Origin: Pyropia yezoensis
Lineage: Eukaryota; Rhodophyta; Bangiophyceae; Bangiales; Bangiaceae
NCBI GenBank assembly: GCA_009829735.1
Contig: CM020619.1
Location: 22,717,554-22,781,553, forward strand
Length of the DNA: 64,000 bases
Direction: 5' to 3'
This document shows, piece after piece, positions 22,672 through 34,771 of this stretch. Numbering within the stretch: the stretch's first letter is position 1; every line of letters begins with the position of its first letter. A program made the position numbers and the translations under genes. The notes below the pieces were generated by a model. That model saw only the letters and a list, made by a program, of their open reading frames with translations, made no database searches and was not told where the DNA came from.

Positions 22672-22704
22672 CATGTACAGTACAGTACAAGTTTACTGTA
22701 CATG
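22672..22704. promoter_or_regulatory. 11-bp inverted repeat within a TACAGTAC motif cluster
   Basis: CATGTACAGTA (22672-22682) and TACTGTACATG (22694-22704) are perfect complements around an 11-base loop. Further TACAGTACA words occur at about 22654 and 22679. The cluster lies about 350 bases upstream of the probable start of the next plus-strand gene, so a transcription-factor site is possible. A transposon end is an alternative. Confidence 0.35.
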
Positions 22705-23052
22705 CATGTAAGCCGGTGAACGGCCGAATGTGGTAAATACGACATCTGTCAGGGTGAGAGGTTTTGGCAATGTGAGCCGTTGTTGCATCCTGAAGTTGGC
22801 GCCAGAGAGGCCCTGGGCGGGGACGTGTCCCTGTTCCGCCCACAACCGCGCCCGCACGCATTGGGGCGCCGCGTTGCCTTGACCATCCGCGGCGACCGGA
22901 CCGCCTACGCCGCCCCCCCCGTCACCCTTTACAAAACTGGCGGCCAGCCCCCATCCTGCCTCCCATGCGGTTGTGACTACCGGCCCCCCCCCCCCCGGGG
23001 GCCCCCCCCCCCCCCCCCCCGCCCACCCGTCTCCCCATCCCTTCTGACCGGG

Positions 23053-23054
23053 AT

Positions 23055-23091
<37 letters not shown>

Positions 23092-25644
23092 CGCCAGCCG
23101 GCCGTCCGAGACGCGACGACGGCCGGCCGCGACGCCGCGGCCGTCGGCGGTGCCATCCCCGCCGACGTTGCGGCGTCCGTGGTCGCCCTCAAGGCCGCGT
23201 CTGTGCCCGCCGCTGGCGGGCGGGGCGGCCCCGCCGCCGCCGCCGCGCGCCGCCGGGCGACCGCGGCGGTGGCGCGGCACCTGCGCCACGTGCTGGCCGT
23301 CGCCGCCGCGGGGGGGGCTCCGAGGGGGAGCGACGGCGCCGGCCGGGGGGATGGGCCCCCTGTGGGGGGGGAGGCGGCGGCCACTGACGCGGCGGCGGCG
23401 GCCACTGACGCGGCGGCGGCGGCCACTGACGCGGCGGCGGCGGCCACTGACGCGGCGGCGGGGGCGGCGGCGGCGGCGGTGGCGGCGGCAGGCGCAGCGG
23501 CTGCGCCCGTCGCGGGGGGGCCGCCGCCGCCGCTGCCGCCGCCGCCGCCGCTGCAGCCAACGCGTCCGGCGGCGACGCCGCCCGTTACGGGCACCCCCCC
23601 CAGCTCCCCGACCTCCTCCCCCTCTCCGTCCACACTGTCGCCCGCCATCACGCCGGCGGCGGCGGCGGCGGCGGCGGCGGGCACCGCTTCGACAGCCGCA
23701 GGGGCGCCCGGTCGGACGGCGGCTGCGGCCACCCCCGCCGCCACCCCCCCCCTCGCGGCCGTCACCCCCGCCGCCGTGCGGGAGCTCCTCTCGACGCACT
23801 TCCAGGCCGTCGCCGCCCCCCTCGTGCAGGCCCACCGGGCGCACTTTCCCGAGGGCGTTTCCCCCCTGGCGGGCGGCGGCCGCACCGCCGCAGACGTTGA
23901 CGCGCGGGGCGCCCTGCTGGTGACCCACCTCCGCACCATGGCGGAGCTGTACGGGGGGCTGGCGGTGGACGCGTCGGTCGCCCTGCGGCGCCTGCTCGTG
24001 TCCGTGAAAAGGGGGGGGGGCGGGCTGCTGATGAGGGGCGGAGGGGGGGGGGCCCCTGTGTTACTTGGCCAGCCGCCCCACACTGCCGCCGCAGCCACCT
24101 CTGGCGTGCGCCCCGAGGTGGGCGCGGCGACGGCGGGCGCGGTGTCGACGGGCTGCCCCCCAAACCCACCGTCTGTGGACGACCGGTTGCAGAGTCTGCT
24201 GGCCCTTGCCGTCGACGCACGGATGAACCTTGCTAGCCTTGACCGGTACGCGGCGGAAGTGAGGCTTGGCCCGTGCCTCGGCGCCCCCGCCCCCCCCCGC
24301 GGCCGCCACGGCGGCGGTGGCAGTGACGGCGCGGCCACCCCGTCGGGCGTGACGGCGGCGCGCCCCCCCCCCGACGGCCGTGGCGCGGCGCTGGCGTCTG
24401 CGACGGCGCACGCCGCGGCCGCGCGGGCGGGCGGCGTCACCGCCTCGTCGGCCACCTGGACGGCCACCGCGCACATAGAGGCGGCGGTGGTGACGAAGGC
24501 CAAGACCGTCGACGGTAGCACCTGGCTGGCCGCCCTCCACGCGGCCGTGCGGTCGGCAGACGCGACGGCGGCTGTGGCGGCAGCGGCGGCGCGCACGTGC
24601 GGCGTCGACGCCGCGGCCGCTGCGGACATGGCGGCGGTCCGGGCCAGCTTCCGCGACCACTGCGTCAGGCTGCTGCGGAGCAAGGTGGGCGTCGCGTGTA
24701 GCTACCGCGGTGGCAGGGGCTTCCCGCCACCCGGCTGCCCCCTGTCGACGGAGCCCGTGCTGGTGGCCGCCGAGACCGCCGCGCTGGCCGCGGCGCGGTC
24801 GGCCTATGACGGGCGGCTGTCCAAGTGGCAGCTGGTGCTGCTGCGGTGGCTGCTGATGGTGACCGACGTGGGCCGCCCGCCCGCCGGCGGGTCGGGGCCA
24901 AGGCGGGCGGGCAGAGGGGCGGCCGGCGGGGTGTCTTCTGCTGGGGTGGCCACCCCCGCCGGCGATGGGGTCACCCCCGACGCGCCGGCCGCTGGCGGCG
25001 ACGGCGCGTTGCGTCCCGTCGGCCTCAGTGGCGTCACACTGGCGCGGCTGACGGCGGCGGCGGTCAAGGACGGCGACGCGTCGGCGGCGGACCTGGCGGC
25101 GCTGGCGGTGGTGGCCGCCTGGCCGCCCCCGTCGAGCGCCGCCGCCCGCCTGCGAGCGGCGCTGGTGACCGTCCTCGCGTCGGCGGCGGCAGAGGGGGTG
25201 ACCCGGGCGACCCGCGCGCGGCGCAAGCGCAAGCGGCGGCGGCACAAGCTAAAGCCCCGCGCCTCGGCGTCCCGCGCCGCCGCGGCGGCCGCCGCAGCGG
25301 CGGCCTCGGCCTCGGCGTCCGCCGCGGCGGCGGCGGCCGCCGCCGCCGCCACAGCGGGGGCGACCGCAGCGGCGACTGTGGCGCCGGCGGCCGCCCCCGC
25401 CCGGGGCCCCGGCCGGCCGCAGCAGTTCCTCCGCCCCCCTGCCGGCGGCTCGTTGGGCGGCCCGCCGGCGCGACCGCCGGCCGCCCCCCCGCCCCTCCCG
25501 GCCAGCGCAGCCGCCGCGGCGGCGGCGGGCCCCGCGGTGGGACCTCGAGTACCCAGGGGAGGCGGCGACGGCGGCGACGGCGGCGGTGGCAGCGGCGGCG
25601 CGGCCGACGCAGAGGAGGAGGTGGGCGACGCTGGCTCGGACGGG

Positions 25645-25676
<32 letters not shown>

Positions 25677-27761
25677 TGACGACCGCCTGACCGGCCTCAC
25701 CGCGTTTGTCCGCCTGGCAGACCCGCCGCCCGCGGCGGCTGCCGCGGCGGCGCTGCGCGTTGCCGCCGACGGCCTCGCGCACAGCGCCGTGGCGGTGGCG
25801 GCCACGCCCAGTGCAGGCGCAGGTGCCGCGGCGGCCGCAGAGGGCGCCACCGCCGCCGCCGCCGCCGGCGTCGACGACAGCGGCGGCGGCGGCGGCGCGG
25901 CCGCCGTGCCCGTTACCGACGCGGCGTCCGCCGCCATTGCCGCGGCGGTCGTTGCGCTCGACCGCCTTCACGAGGCGGTGGGGGTGGCGGCGGAGCGGAC
26001 GAGCGTCGGCCCCGCGCTGGCCGCCTTGGAGGCACACGCCGCGGCGGTGCGGGCCGGCGGCGGCGGCGGCAGGGCTATCCCGTGGTTGCCCGAAGACCTC
26101 CTCTTGCGGGGCTTGGGGTGGGCCCGCCGCCCGGGGGGGGGGCGGGGCGCCTCTGAGCGGCGGGAGGCGCACCTCGCCGTCGAGGCGGTCGCGTCGCCGG
26201 CGTGGACGGCGGGGCTGTCCCTGGCGGACAGCGGCGGGGACAGGGCCGGTAGGGGCTGGCACGATGGGGGTGGAGGGGGCGGGATGGCCCGTGGCGGCGC
26301 CACCACAGGTGGTGGGGGGGGTGGGCGGCGGGCGGCGGCGGCCGCCGCCTACACCCCCGTGGGGGACGAGGGCCCACTGAGCTCGGCGACGGCCGCCAAC
26401 GTGGAGCTGGTGGCGTTTGCGCGCGCCGCCCTGCGGGGCACCCGGTCGTCCCCCCCCCCCCCGACGGGGGCGGGGACCGGCGGCGGCAGTGGTGGCGGCG
26501 CCGACGCTGCCGCTGCTGCCGCCGCCGCTGCCGCTGCCGCCGGGGCGGTGGCCGCGTGGGAGGGCGTCGCGGCCCGGGCGGCGGCGGTGGCCATCCGCCG
26601 CGTCCGCCTGCGGCGGCTGCGTGACCGGCTTAAGGCGGTCAGCGGCATGCCCGTCTCCGCGTCGCCCCCCACAGACGAATCGACCGTTGGTGGCGGCGGC
26701 GGCGGTGACGGCAGTGGTGGTGGTGGTGGCGGCGGTGGCGGTGGCGGTGGCGGTCGTGGCGGCGGCAGAGGCGGCGGCGGTGGCGGTGGCGGTGATGGCG
26801 GCGGCGCCCCACAGCGGCCACGCCGTCCCCCCCGCGGACGGCCCGGCGCGGGGCCCGCGGCGGCGGCCGCCGACACCCCCTCCACAACGCCGCCGTCGGC
26901 GGCGGCGGCGGTCGTCTCCCCGGCCGCCGCGGCGGCCACCCCCGTCCCCATTACCCCGTCGCAGGGGCTGCCGCTCGCACAGGGCCGCGGCACCTCCCCG
27001 CGTGGGGCACCCCCGCCGCCGCGGGCGGCCGGCTCACTGGCGGGGGTGGCCACCACCCTCTTCCTGACGCCGCCCGACGATGGGGGGGGGGGGGGGGGGC
27101 GGGGGAGGAAGGGGAGGGGGCGCCCCCGCGCCCGCCTGTTCACCGAGAAAGGGGTGGGGGGGAGCGGGGGGGGGCGCGGGCGCCAGCGGCCAGTGACGGG
27201 AGCGGGAGCTCGGCAGCGGCGGTGGCGGCGGCGACGGCGACGGCGGCGGCGGCGGCGACGGCGGCAGCAGCGGCGACGACGGCGATGACGACAATGGCGG
27301 GGCCAGCCGCGCCCGCCGCGGGCGTGACCGTGCCCGCCGCGACGGGACACCTCGACGTTGCGGCGGCCGCCCCACCCGATCCCGTCGCCGCACTCTCCCC
27401 CATCGACGCGAACTGCACCCCCCCCGACAAGCCGTGGCTGTCGTCCGCCCACAACCAGGCGATGCTGGTGTGGGCCGCCGGCGGCGGCACCCCCGCCGCC
27501 GTGTCAGAGGCTCTGGAAGAGGCGGGCCTGATGGCCATCTCGATGGCCATTGCCGTCCGCCACCTCCCCGACGTGGACGACGCCGGCGCCCAAGTCGCGT
27601 GGCGGCGGGTGGCGCTGGAGGCCGGGCGACGCGAATGGGTGCGCAGTGACAGGGTCGTCGGGGGGGGGGCTGCGGTGCTGCAGGGGGCACGCACCACCGC
27701 GCGCTTGGCCGTGGAAACGTTGGAGAGAAGGAACGCGGAGGCGGCGCGGCGGGGCAGCTGA
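23053..27761 (+). CDS. large Ala/Gly/Pro-rich protein of unknown function
   Basis: One frame stays open from upstream of the ATG at 23053 to 27288. The better coding frame after about 27.2 kb is a different one, ending at TGA 27759-27761. The switch falls at or after a long G run (27078-27100), so an indel or short intron joins them. Protein-like blocks lie between Ala, Gly and Pro runs. One near 23.77-24.0 kb includes A-V-R-E-L-L-S-T-H-F-Q and T-H-L-R-T-M-A-E-L-Y. Another at 24.18-24.27 kb includes A-R-M-N-L-A-S-L-D-R-Y. A third at 24.47-24.87 kb ends with S-K-W-Q-L-V-L-L-R-W-L-L. The C-terminal block (27.43-27.76 kb) contains P-W-L-S-S-A-H-N-Q-A-M-L-V-W and looks helical. A basic stretch of K-R-K-R-R-R-H-K type at 25.22-25.25 kb could be a nuclear localisation signal. 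No domain was recognised. It converges on the SNARE gene with about 108 bases between stops. Confidence 0.6.
23374..23457 (+). repeat. 21-base in-frame tandem repeat, four copies
   Basis: The word CCACTGACGC recurs at 23381, 23402, 23423 and 23444, exactly 21 bases apart. Each unit encodes a seven-residue A-A-T-D-A-A-A type motif inside the unknown Ala-rich protein. Confidence 0.9.
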
Positions 27762-27869
27762 CGGCCCGCGCCGGGAGCAGCGTCGGGCACGATGCCGATT
27801 GGGGCGGGTGCGCTGGTGGACAGATTGCATTTATCCTCTCCGTTCCTCCCCCCCATCTTTTTTGAACGC

Positions 27870-28804
27870 CTACATCTTCCTCAGCTGCCGCGCGTTGCGC
27901 CCAATCGCCTCCCGCACACGGTTTGCGTCGAGGGAGTCGATGATCTGCGCTTGGCCATTGAGCTCAGCGGACATTGCCAGCGCGAGGGACTTCATGTCAG
28001 CCACCGCCGCGGCGGTCGTGTCCAGGTATGCGTCTTGCTCCCGGAGCGCCGCGTCCACCACATCGTCGCCGCCCCCCGGCGCCGATGCCCGGCGCCCCCC
28101 GTCGGCGGTGGCCACCGCCGCGGCCGCCGCCTGCTCGCCCGGCCGGCCGCCCAGGAGGTCGTCGCCGAGGGAGGCCACCCCCGTGGCCTGCGTCTCGGCG
28201 ACCACCAGGTCCACGGCGCGGCCCCGGCGGCGGGTTTCCCCCACCCGCAGCCGCGCGGCGGTGGAGCGGAACGGCCGCTCCACCGCGCGCCGCACCTTGT
28301 TCTTGGACAGCTCATCCACCAGCCGCTCCGCGACGGCCACCGAAGCTTCGGTCTCGTCCAGGGTGCCCGCCACGCGCGCAAGCTGGGCGGTCTGGTCGCC
28401 CAGCGTTGCGGCCGTCGTCGCCGCCACCGCCCGAGCCTCGACGGCCGTCGCGGCGGCGCCGCGGGTGGCCGCGACACCGGTCGCGGCCTCCTGACGGAGC
28501 GTCGCCACGAGCGCGCCCTCGTCCATGGCGCCCGTGTCGGGGGCGGGGGCAGGCAGGGGGGGCTGCGGGACCAGTAGCGACTCGCGGTCCGACACCCGGC
28601 GGGCCGCGTCGGCCGCGCGCGCGGCGGCGGCGCCGTCGGCAGAGTAAACCTCAGACGGCAGCAGAGGCGCGCCGGATGGGGGGCGGGGGGGGGGGGGACC
28701 GCGCCGGCCGCCGCGGCACCGCGTCGGAGGGGGCGGGGGGGCGCCGCGGGGGGGAGGTCTTGCACGGTCGTGGAGCGGGTCTTGCGATGGAGGGTAAAGC
28801 CCAT
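27870..28804 (-). CDS. SNAP-25/SNAP-29-type Qbc-SNARE
   Basis: This is a membrane-fusion SNARE contributing two helices to the four-helix bundle. The N-terminal (Qb) motif lies near 28.33-28.53 kb and contains L-G-D-Q-T-A-Q-L. The C-terminal (Qc) motif, near 27.88-28.06 kb, contains M-K-S-L-A-L-A-M-S-A-E-L-N-G-Q and ends close to the TAG at 27870. The Q in each matches the zero-layer glutamine position by alignment. The linker has no cysteine cluster, so palmitoylation as in SNAP-25 is unlikely; this is as in SNAP-29 and plant SNAP33 types. No transmembrane segment is present, as expected. The probable start is the ATG at 28804 (M-G-F-T-L-H-R-K). To connect it with the SNARE frame, one frame change is needed in the G/C homopolymer at about 28680-28700, probably a sequencing indel. 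Confidence 0.8.
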
Positions 28805-29800
28805 CTTGCGGGCCGGCGCGGCAGGGGGGAAGCGAGACGACCGGAGCGAAGAAGCCGCAAAGGGGGGGGAGGGTGGTGGAGGAGAGGGGAAGGGCGACAG
28901 GGAGAGCGGAAGACGCACTACGGGTTGAACGGTGGTTGGTGGTGAGGTGGGGTGGGAGAGAGGCTGTTGGGGTACGTGGTCAGAGGGGGGGGTGCTGGCG
29001 GTGGTGGTCGCCGGCGAGAGGACGCCCTGATGGCAGCGCTCGCGTCTTGTCAACAGCGTAGCCGGCAGCTGCAGGGTGCACCGGCGCCAGGCGGGGTGCA
29101 TGCCGAGGCGACGCAAGGTGGCACAGACCAACGAGGCCCACCGTTTCTGCTCCAGCCAGAGGCGCCCCAAAGGCACGAGCCCCGTGCTCCGCAAAAGCGT
29201 CCCAGGAGGGACTCGTGTGTGGATGGTGCATTGCTGTACATACCAGCAAGCAAGGCTGGCTGGCTGTCCAGCGAGGAAGAGAGTCAGCCCGGTCTCGCCG
29301 ATTGACTCAATACTCAATCGAATCGGAATATTCGGACACTTAACACAGCCAGAACCTCCCAAACCTCATTCAGAGGCTCTCTCAGGCGGTGTCCAATGAA
29401 AACGCCCGGTCGACCGCGGGCTCTTCCATCCAGCGAATCAGATAGTGTTTTCTCCATACAACAGTGCGAGGCTCTGCTATCACCACTGGAGTAAAGCACT
29501 CAGCACTTGACAGAGCCTCCGTGCACTGGCATTCCTGGAGATTGCTGTATTGTGTTGTCCTTCCAACACGGCGGCCCGCCGCGCTGCGCGCCGGGTCGCC
29601 CATAGGGGCTAAAAGCCCCACTATCGCACGGAAACTGACTCGTCTCTCTACCGTCACGTTAGCGCTGGCCCGCTCGTTTCGCTTCCCATGGCTCAAGCTG
29701 TCTTCTTTTCTTCGCGAGCGGTAGGGGGGGAACAAAAACCCACAGGAAGTGCCAGCGCGGAAGGAGGAGAGGGGGTGCGCCTCGTACAGACCGTCACGCG
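28805..29800. other. no supported gene
   Basis: The first part is CT-rich on the minus strand and probably holds the SNARE promoter and 5' UTR. The rest has no coding pattern. A small hairpin GGGGCTAAAAGCCCC lies at 29605-29619. The 5' edge of the truncated retroelement falls at roughly 29.75-29.84 kb. Confidence 0.4.
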
Positions 29801-29837
29801 GGAAGTGGGTCTGCACAAGCAACACGGGTTGCAAGTT

Positions 29838-32725
29838 GAAACCCGGTGCACCCCCTATACGCCAACAACCGTACAGGGGAGGGCCCCGTTCAAGGGCCCT
29901 CGTCAAGGAGCAAGTCGCTCGCATTGAGGCCCTCGATGTGATTGAGCCCAGCAACGCCAAGTGGGCGAGTCCGGTGGTCATTGTCCCCAAGGTTGATGGG
30001 ACCCCACGGTTCTGTATCGACTACCGTAAGCTCAACGAGAGCACGGTGAAGGATAGTTATCCCCTCCCTAGGATGGACGACTGTCTGGACTCACTGGGGG
30101 AGGCAAACGTGTTCTCTACCCTAGACTGTAACGCGGGGTATTGGCAAATTCCCATTGCCCCGGAAGACAGGCATAAAACTACCTTTACCTGTCACTGTGG
30201 TACCTACCAGTGCAAACGACTACCGTTTGGACTGTGCAACGCGCCGGCAACTTTCCAGCGCGCCATGGACATGATTCTGGCCGGAGTACGGTGGCAGATC
30301 TATCTTGTGTACCTAGACGATATCATTGTGGTCTCCCGAAGTCCGGAGGAGCACATTGGCCATCTAGGCCAGGTGTTCAAGCTACTTGCTGACGCCGGTG
30401 TGTCACTGAAGGCGAGCAAGTGCCACCTCTTCACTCAGGAGGTGGAATAGTTGGGACATGTTGTCCGTCCGGGGCGCCTCAGTGTCAACGAGAAGAACTT
30501 GAGAGCCATATGTAAGGCTCAGTACCCCCGGATCCAGACCCAGATGAGGAGCTTCCTCGGGATGTGTAACGTATACCGAGGTTTCACCAAGGGCCTCGCC
30601 AAGGTGGCGAAGCCGCTGAATGAGCTAGTTAGCTCGACGCTACCGAAGAACCTGCCTCCCCCAAGTCGGGTGGAGCAGGAATCCTTTGACGCTCTTCGGG
30701 ATCTACTGCTGAAGCCCCCTATCTTGGCTGTTCCCAGGTTGGGAGGCCACTACATCTTAGACGCGGATGCTAGCTACGACCAACTTGGTTGTGTGTTGCT
30801 TCAGCAGCAGCCGGACAAGGAGTACTTGCCGGTCGGATACTTCAGCAAGGGGCTGAACTCGGCTGAGAAGAACTGTGGAGTCACGGAGTTGGAAGGAATC
30901 GCAGTGGTATGGGCGGTGACATCAATTCGTCACTACCTAGAGGGTGAGAAGTTCCTCATCCGCTGTGACCACCGCGCTTTTCAGTTCATCTTTCGGACGG
31001 ATTGCACGAACACACGCCTCAACAGGCGGAGGGTGCGACTGGCACCCTTCAACTTCGATATTGAGAACCGTCCTGGCAGGCAACATGCACTGGCCGACGG
31101 CCCTTCTCGGGTACCTACCGAGGGGCTGGACACTAACTCAGTCGATGATGACATCCCCATCGTGGGGATAGTAAGGCGCTCGGGTCAGGCGTTGGACCCC
31201 GAGGCGCCATAGAAAAAGAAGTACTTGCCCCTGTCCCTGGACGAGGTGGTGAAGGCCCAGGCCGAAGACTCCTTCTGCAAGTAGCAGAGGGATACGCTAG
31301 ATATGGTGGCGGAGACGCGGTTCTTCATCGGAGACGATGGCCTCCTCTTGAGGAGGGGGGTAATTCAGGGGACCGAACAACTTGTCGTCCCCGCATCCCT
31401 CAAGGACCGTTTCCTCGAGAGGGAGCATAACGCACCCCCCAGGTGGACACCTGGGGCCTAGCAAACTATACCAGACCCTGAGGACCAGGTACTACTGGCC
31501 GTCCATGGTGGTGGACATCTACAGTTGGGTGGCTGCCTGCACATGTTGTGCGCAGAACCGTCTGATGAAACGGCGGCCTACTACGGCCATGTTACTGTTC
31601 CCGGCCAAGGAGGCCTTCGCCGCATTGGCAATGGACATCCTTGAGCCCCTGCCAGTGACCGAGGAGGGCAACCAGTACCTCCTGGTCGTCTGCGATCGCT
31701 TCACGAAACTTACGCGAGCGATCCCTCTGGCAGAGGTCACGGCCATGTCGGTCGTGTCAGCCTTCCTAGATCACTGGGTTGCCGCTTATGGCACCCCGGA
31801 CAGTACACTGTCGGACAATGGACCGCAACTTGCGTCCGTACAGTTCCAGGGAGTGCTGGATATGTTGGGGGTTAAGGCAAACTATGCCACCCCCTACCAC
31901 CCACAAACTAATGGGCAGGTGGAGCGCTTCAACAAAACTATTGTTCGGCAGCTGCGCCACTATGTGAGTGAGCACGTGAAAACGTGGGACCAATACATCT
32001 CTATTCTTACAACCGCCTACAATTCGCAGGTTTACTCATCTACTGGGGAAGTACCCCTCGTTTTTGTGACCCCCCGTCGCGCGCGGTCTATTGCCGTACG
32101 GCGGCCGCTCCCAGATAGGGAGGCGGATGGCAGTACACCTACTCCCACTGAGAGTAAGGCGGAGTTTGCTGCCAGGCTCGAAAAACTCATCCCTAAACTC
32201 AGACCTGTGATGGACAAAGCGCAAAAGCGCTACAAGCGTACCTTTGACAAAAAGGTGCGCAATGCTAAGCATGTCCCCGAGCAGGGTGACTGGGTGCTGG
32301 TACACTCACACACCCCAACTGGGGGTAAGTTGGTATTCCAGACGAAGGGGCCGTACCAGTTCTTTCGTACAGATGGACGGCGGTTCACCATCGAAAGTGA
32401 CGATGGGGTCCGCACAGTAGATGGACAGGGCGTGATAAAAGTTGCGCCACCTCCTGCAGGCGACCCGGCTTGAGCCCGTGCGTTGGAAGCGTGGCGCCTG
32501 CCTTCGCTACCTGCGGCCAAACAGGGCCCGCAGGAGTACGTGTTCGATAAGTTCATCGACCACGGGTGGGATGAGGACACTAACCGCCTCATGTTGAGGG
32601 TGCGTTGGTTGGGCTATAAAGCGAAGGATGATACGTGGGAATACGTGGAGGACCTTCCCGATAAGAACGTCCGGGCATATTGCACCCAGAATGATGTCGA
32701 CCCGAACTGCCCTCCCTCAACGTGA
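29838..32725 (+). pseudogene. family A pol remnant: RT, RNase H, integrase, chromodomain
   Basis: RT is recognisable by F-C-I-D-Y-R-K-L-N (about 30.01 kb) and Y-L-D-D-I-I-V (about 30.31 kb). RNase H has D-A-D-A-S-Y-D and E-L-E-G-I-A. Integrase has an H-H-C-C finger and the D, D, E residues in M-D-I-L, S-D-N-G-P and Q-V-E-R-F-N (31.4-31.95 kb). A chromodomain follows (32.53-32.70 kb: F-D-K-F-I-D-H, W-L-G-Y, D-T-W-E-Y-V). Lesions are TAG at 30448-30450 (TAC in copy 2), TAG at 31210-31212, TAG at 31282-31284, a one-base frameshift near 31433-31441 at a C run, and TGA at 32471-32473 just before the chromodomain. This is normal pol order for a chromovirus, with cumulative decay. Confidence 0.85.
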
Positions 32726-32836
32726 GGGAAGGCCGTGTGACAGTGCCAAGAGAGTGTTTCAAGTCGAAGTGGTACGCAGAGTGGCTTTTAACTACAGCCC
32801 TAACCCATACACTCTCACAACAAAGGCAGCTGCCAA

Positions 32837-34771
32837 CTAGGCACGCATGCTAGACTCCCCAACGCCACGGCCCTCGACCTCACGTGGAGGCGAGCGGCGA
32901 GACCCACGCCGATAACGTTCCCCACCCGTCGGCGGGGGCGGCGGCTCCAAGTCGGAATCGTCGCGCCCCTCACGGTCGCGCAAGTGGCGACGACCGCGGC
33001 TACCCTTCTGCTTGGTCTTGCGCGCAAGTTGGCGACGCAGACGCCGGACCGACTTCGTCTTTGACGGGGTAGAGGACTCTGAGGCGGAATAAGACAACTC
33101 GTCTTCGGACACGGAGGCAGATCGCCGCGAGTGACGGCGACGACGGCGAGTATGCCCGGCTTGCCCGACGCTTGCCGCGCCCAAGTGGGGCCGGCTGGGG
33201 CACAATCGACGCAATACGAGCCATCTCGGTCGTCATGAGCCCCGCTACCGACTCGCAACTCGCGGTCGCCACAACAGTACGAACGCGCTCCTCAAGTTGA
33301 GGAGTCTCGGAAACTTGAAGGGTTGCAGCCGACGCGGCCAAGCAAGAAATGGTTCGCACCAACGTGGTGATCATCATCTCGGAGGTCAAGGGCGTGGCCG
33401 GCAGTACCAACTTGGGATAGACCGTGAGGAGGGTGGCCCCCAAGTTGGGGGACACCGCGGTGGATGTCTCAGCAGCAACGCTTATCGGGATGTCCCCGTG
33501 CGGCAGGAATGGGACAGGAGGTAGCGGAGGGGCTCGCCGAGTAGGCGGAGCCCGAGAGTAACTGCGACCTCTACTCGGGGCCCCCTCAGTGGGTTGAGTC
33601 ACGTAGTCATTGTGGGCGGGCACGGCCAGAACGATTGCCTTGTCTGGGGGAGGCGCAGTGTGGCGTTCCACCCCCGGGGCATACGGGTAGTCCCAGATGC
33701 CCAGCCTCTCCTTGAGTACCACACGGCCGTCGTGAAGCTCCCGACCGACCCAGACGAACTGGCGAAGTGCGCCATCGTCTTTGGGCCCGCGGGAGGATCG
33801 GCGTAATTTGTGCTCGATGCTCTCCCACTCGATGAGCTTGTGGAGGTGCAGCATCTCCTCAAGTAGATGAGCTGTCCTGATGAGCACCCCTCAGCAACTA
33901 GCTGAGGGGTGAGCTGCTCCAAACCTTGGACAAGGCGGGGGGAGAGATGCCAGAGCATCCCCCGCCGCTAGACACAAGACACCCAGGTCGACATGACCTC
34001 GAGGAGCCACTGGGTTGCCAACATGGCGAACACCAGGTGGTCCGGGCTAGCCGTCAACATGACGGAGCCGAAGTGCTCGAGCAACCGTGGTAGTAGCGCC
34101 GGGAACCCGTAGGGGACCTCGACTTGAGGCCACCACTCGGGCTTCTTGGGGTAGTACTGTTCCTTGCTAGCAGATGACTGCTGCGGAAACTCGAGTTGAG
34201 CCGAGGTCACCAAGTAGGGACCTCGCCGGTAGTCCTTCTCCATCAGCACATCAAAGTGATGAGTGTGCGGATCGACGTCGCGAAGGTACGGGGGGCGAGT
34301 TGGCACCGCGTCCCAAGTGAAGGTTGGCACGTCGCCAATGCCCAGGATAGTACCCCCGCGGTCCACCATGGCCTTGGCCCGCTGCACGTCTTCGATCTCG
34401 GCCTCATCCAGGAAGGCAAACTGGTCCGTCCTGAAGTCGGGAGGAAACCCGACCCTACGGGGGAACTTCTCCCGTAGGCGGTCCCATACGCGACTCATCG
34501 CTGTGCCAAGTCGGCCACAGCGGAGAACTGTGAACCCCTCCTCATACAGGGGCCAAGCGGGGTAAAACCACCGCCCCAAAGCCTCACGTGGAACAACGCG
34601 ACCCGCCTCCGTGGGAGATCCCGCCGCCAACCCAAGGCCGGGTGATGCGGGCATCCCATCCCCCGGAGCGACCGCGGAGCCCCCGCCAAAAGTCCCGGCG
34701 GGCGCTGCATCGTAGGACGTGTCCTCCATACGTTCGTCCAAGGAGTCAGTCTCCACCCCTGGGGTCACCAT
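32837..34771 (-). pseudogene. antisense ORF of family A, between pol and 3' LTR, broken
   Basis: This lies on the strand opposite to pol. The frame starts at the ATG at 34771 (M-V-T-P-G-V-E-T-D-S-L-D-E-R-M-E-D) and runs to a stop at 33968. It resumes in another frame over about 33.89-33.20 kb and again over 33214-32837. About 640 codons are represented in total. The N-terminal part is acidic. The centre contains R-P-P-Y-L-R-D-V-D-P and W-W-P-Q-V-E-V-P-Y. The end is Arg/Ser-rich and basic (R-R-R-R-R-H-S-R-R-S). No known domain was recognised. The position, orientation and acidic N-terminus match the intact antisense ORF of family B, which argues that it was a real gene of this element lineage. 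Confidence 0.6.

Noticed and set aside
24061..25245. Large minus-strand open frames inside the unknown Ala-rich gene
   Set aside because: Arg/Gly/Ala-only translations typical of the complement of GCC/GGC-rich coding DNA.
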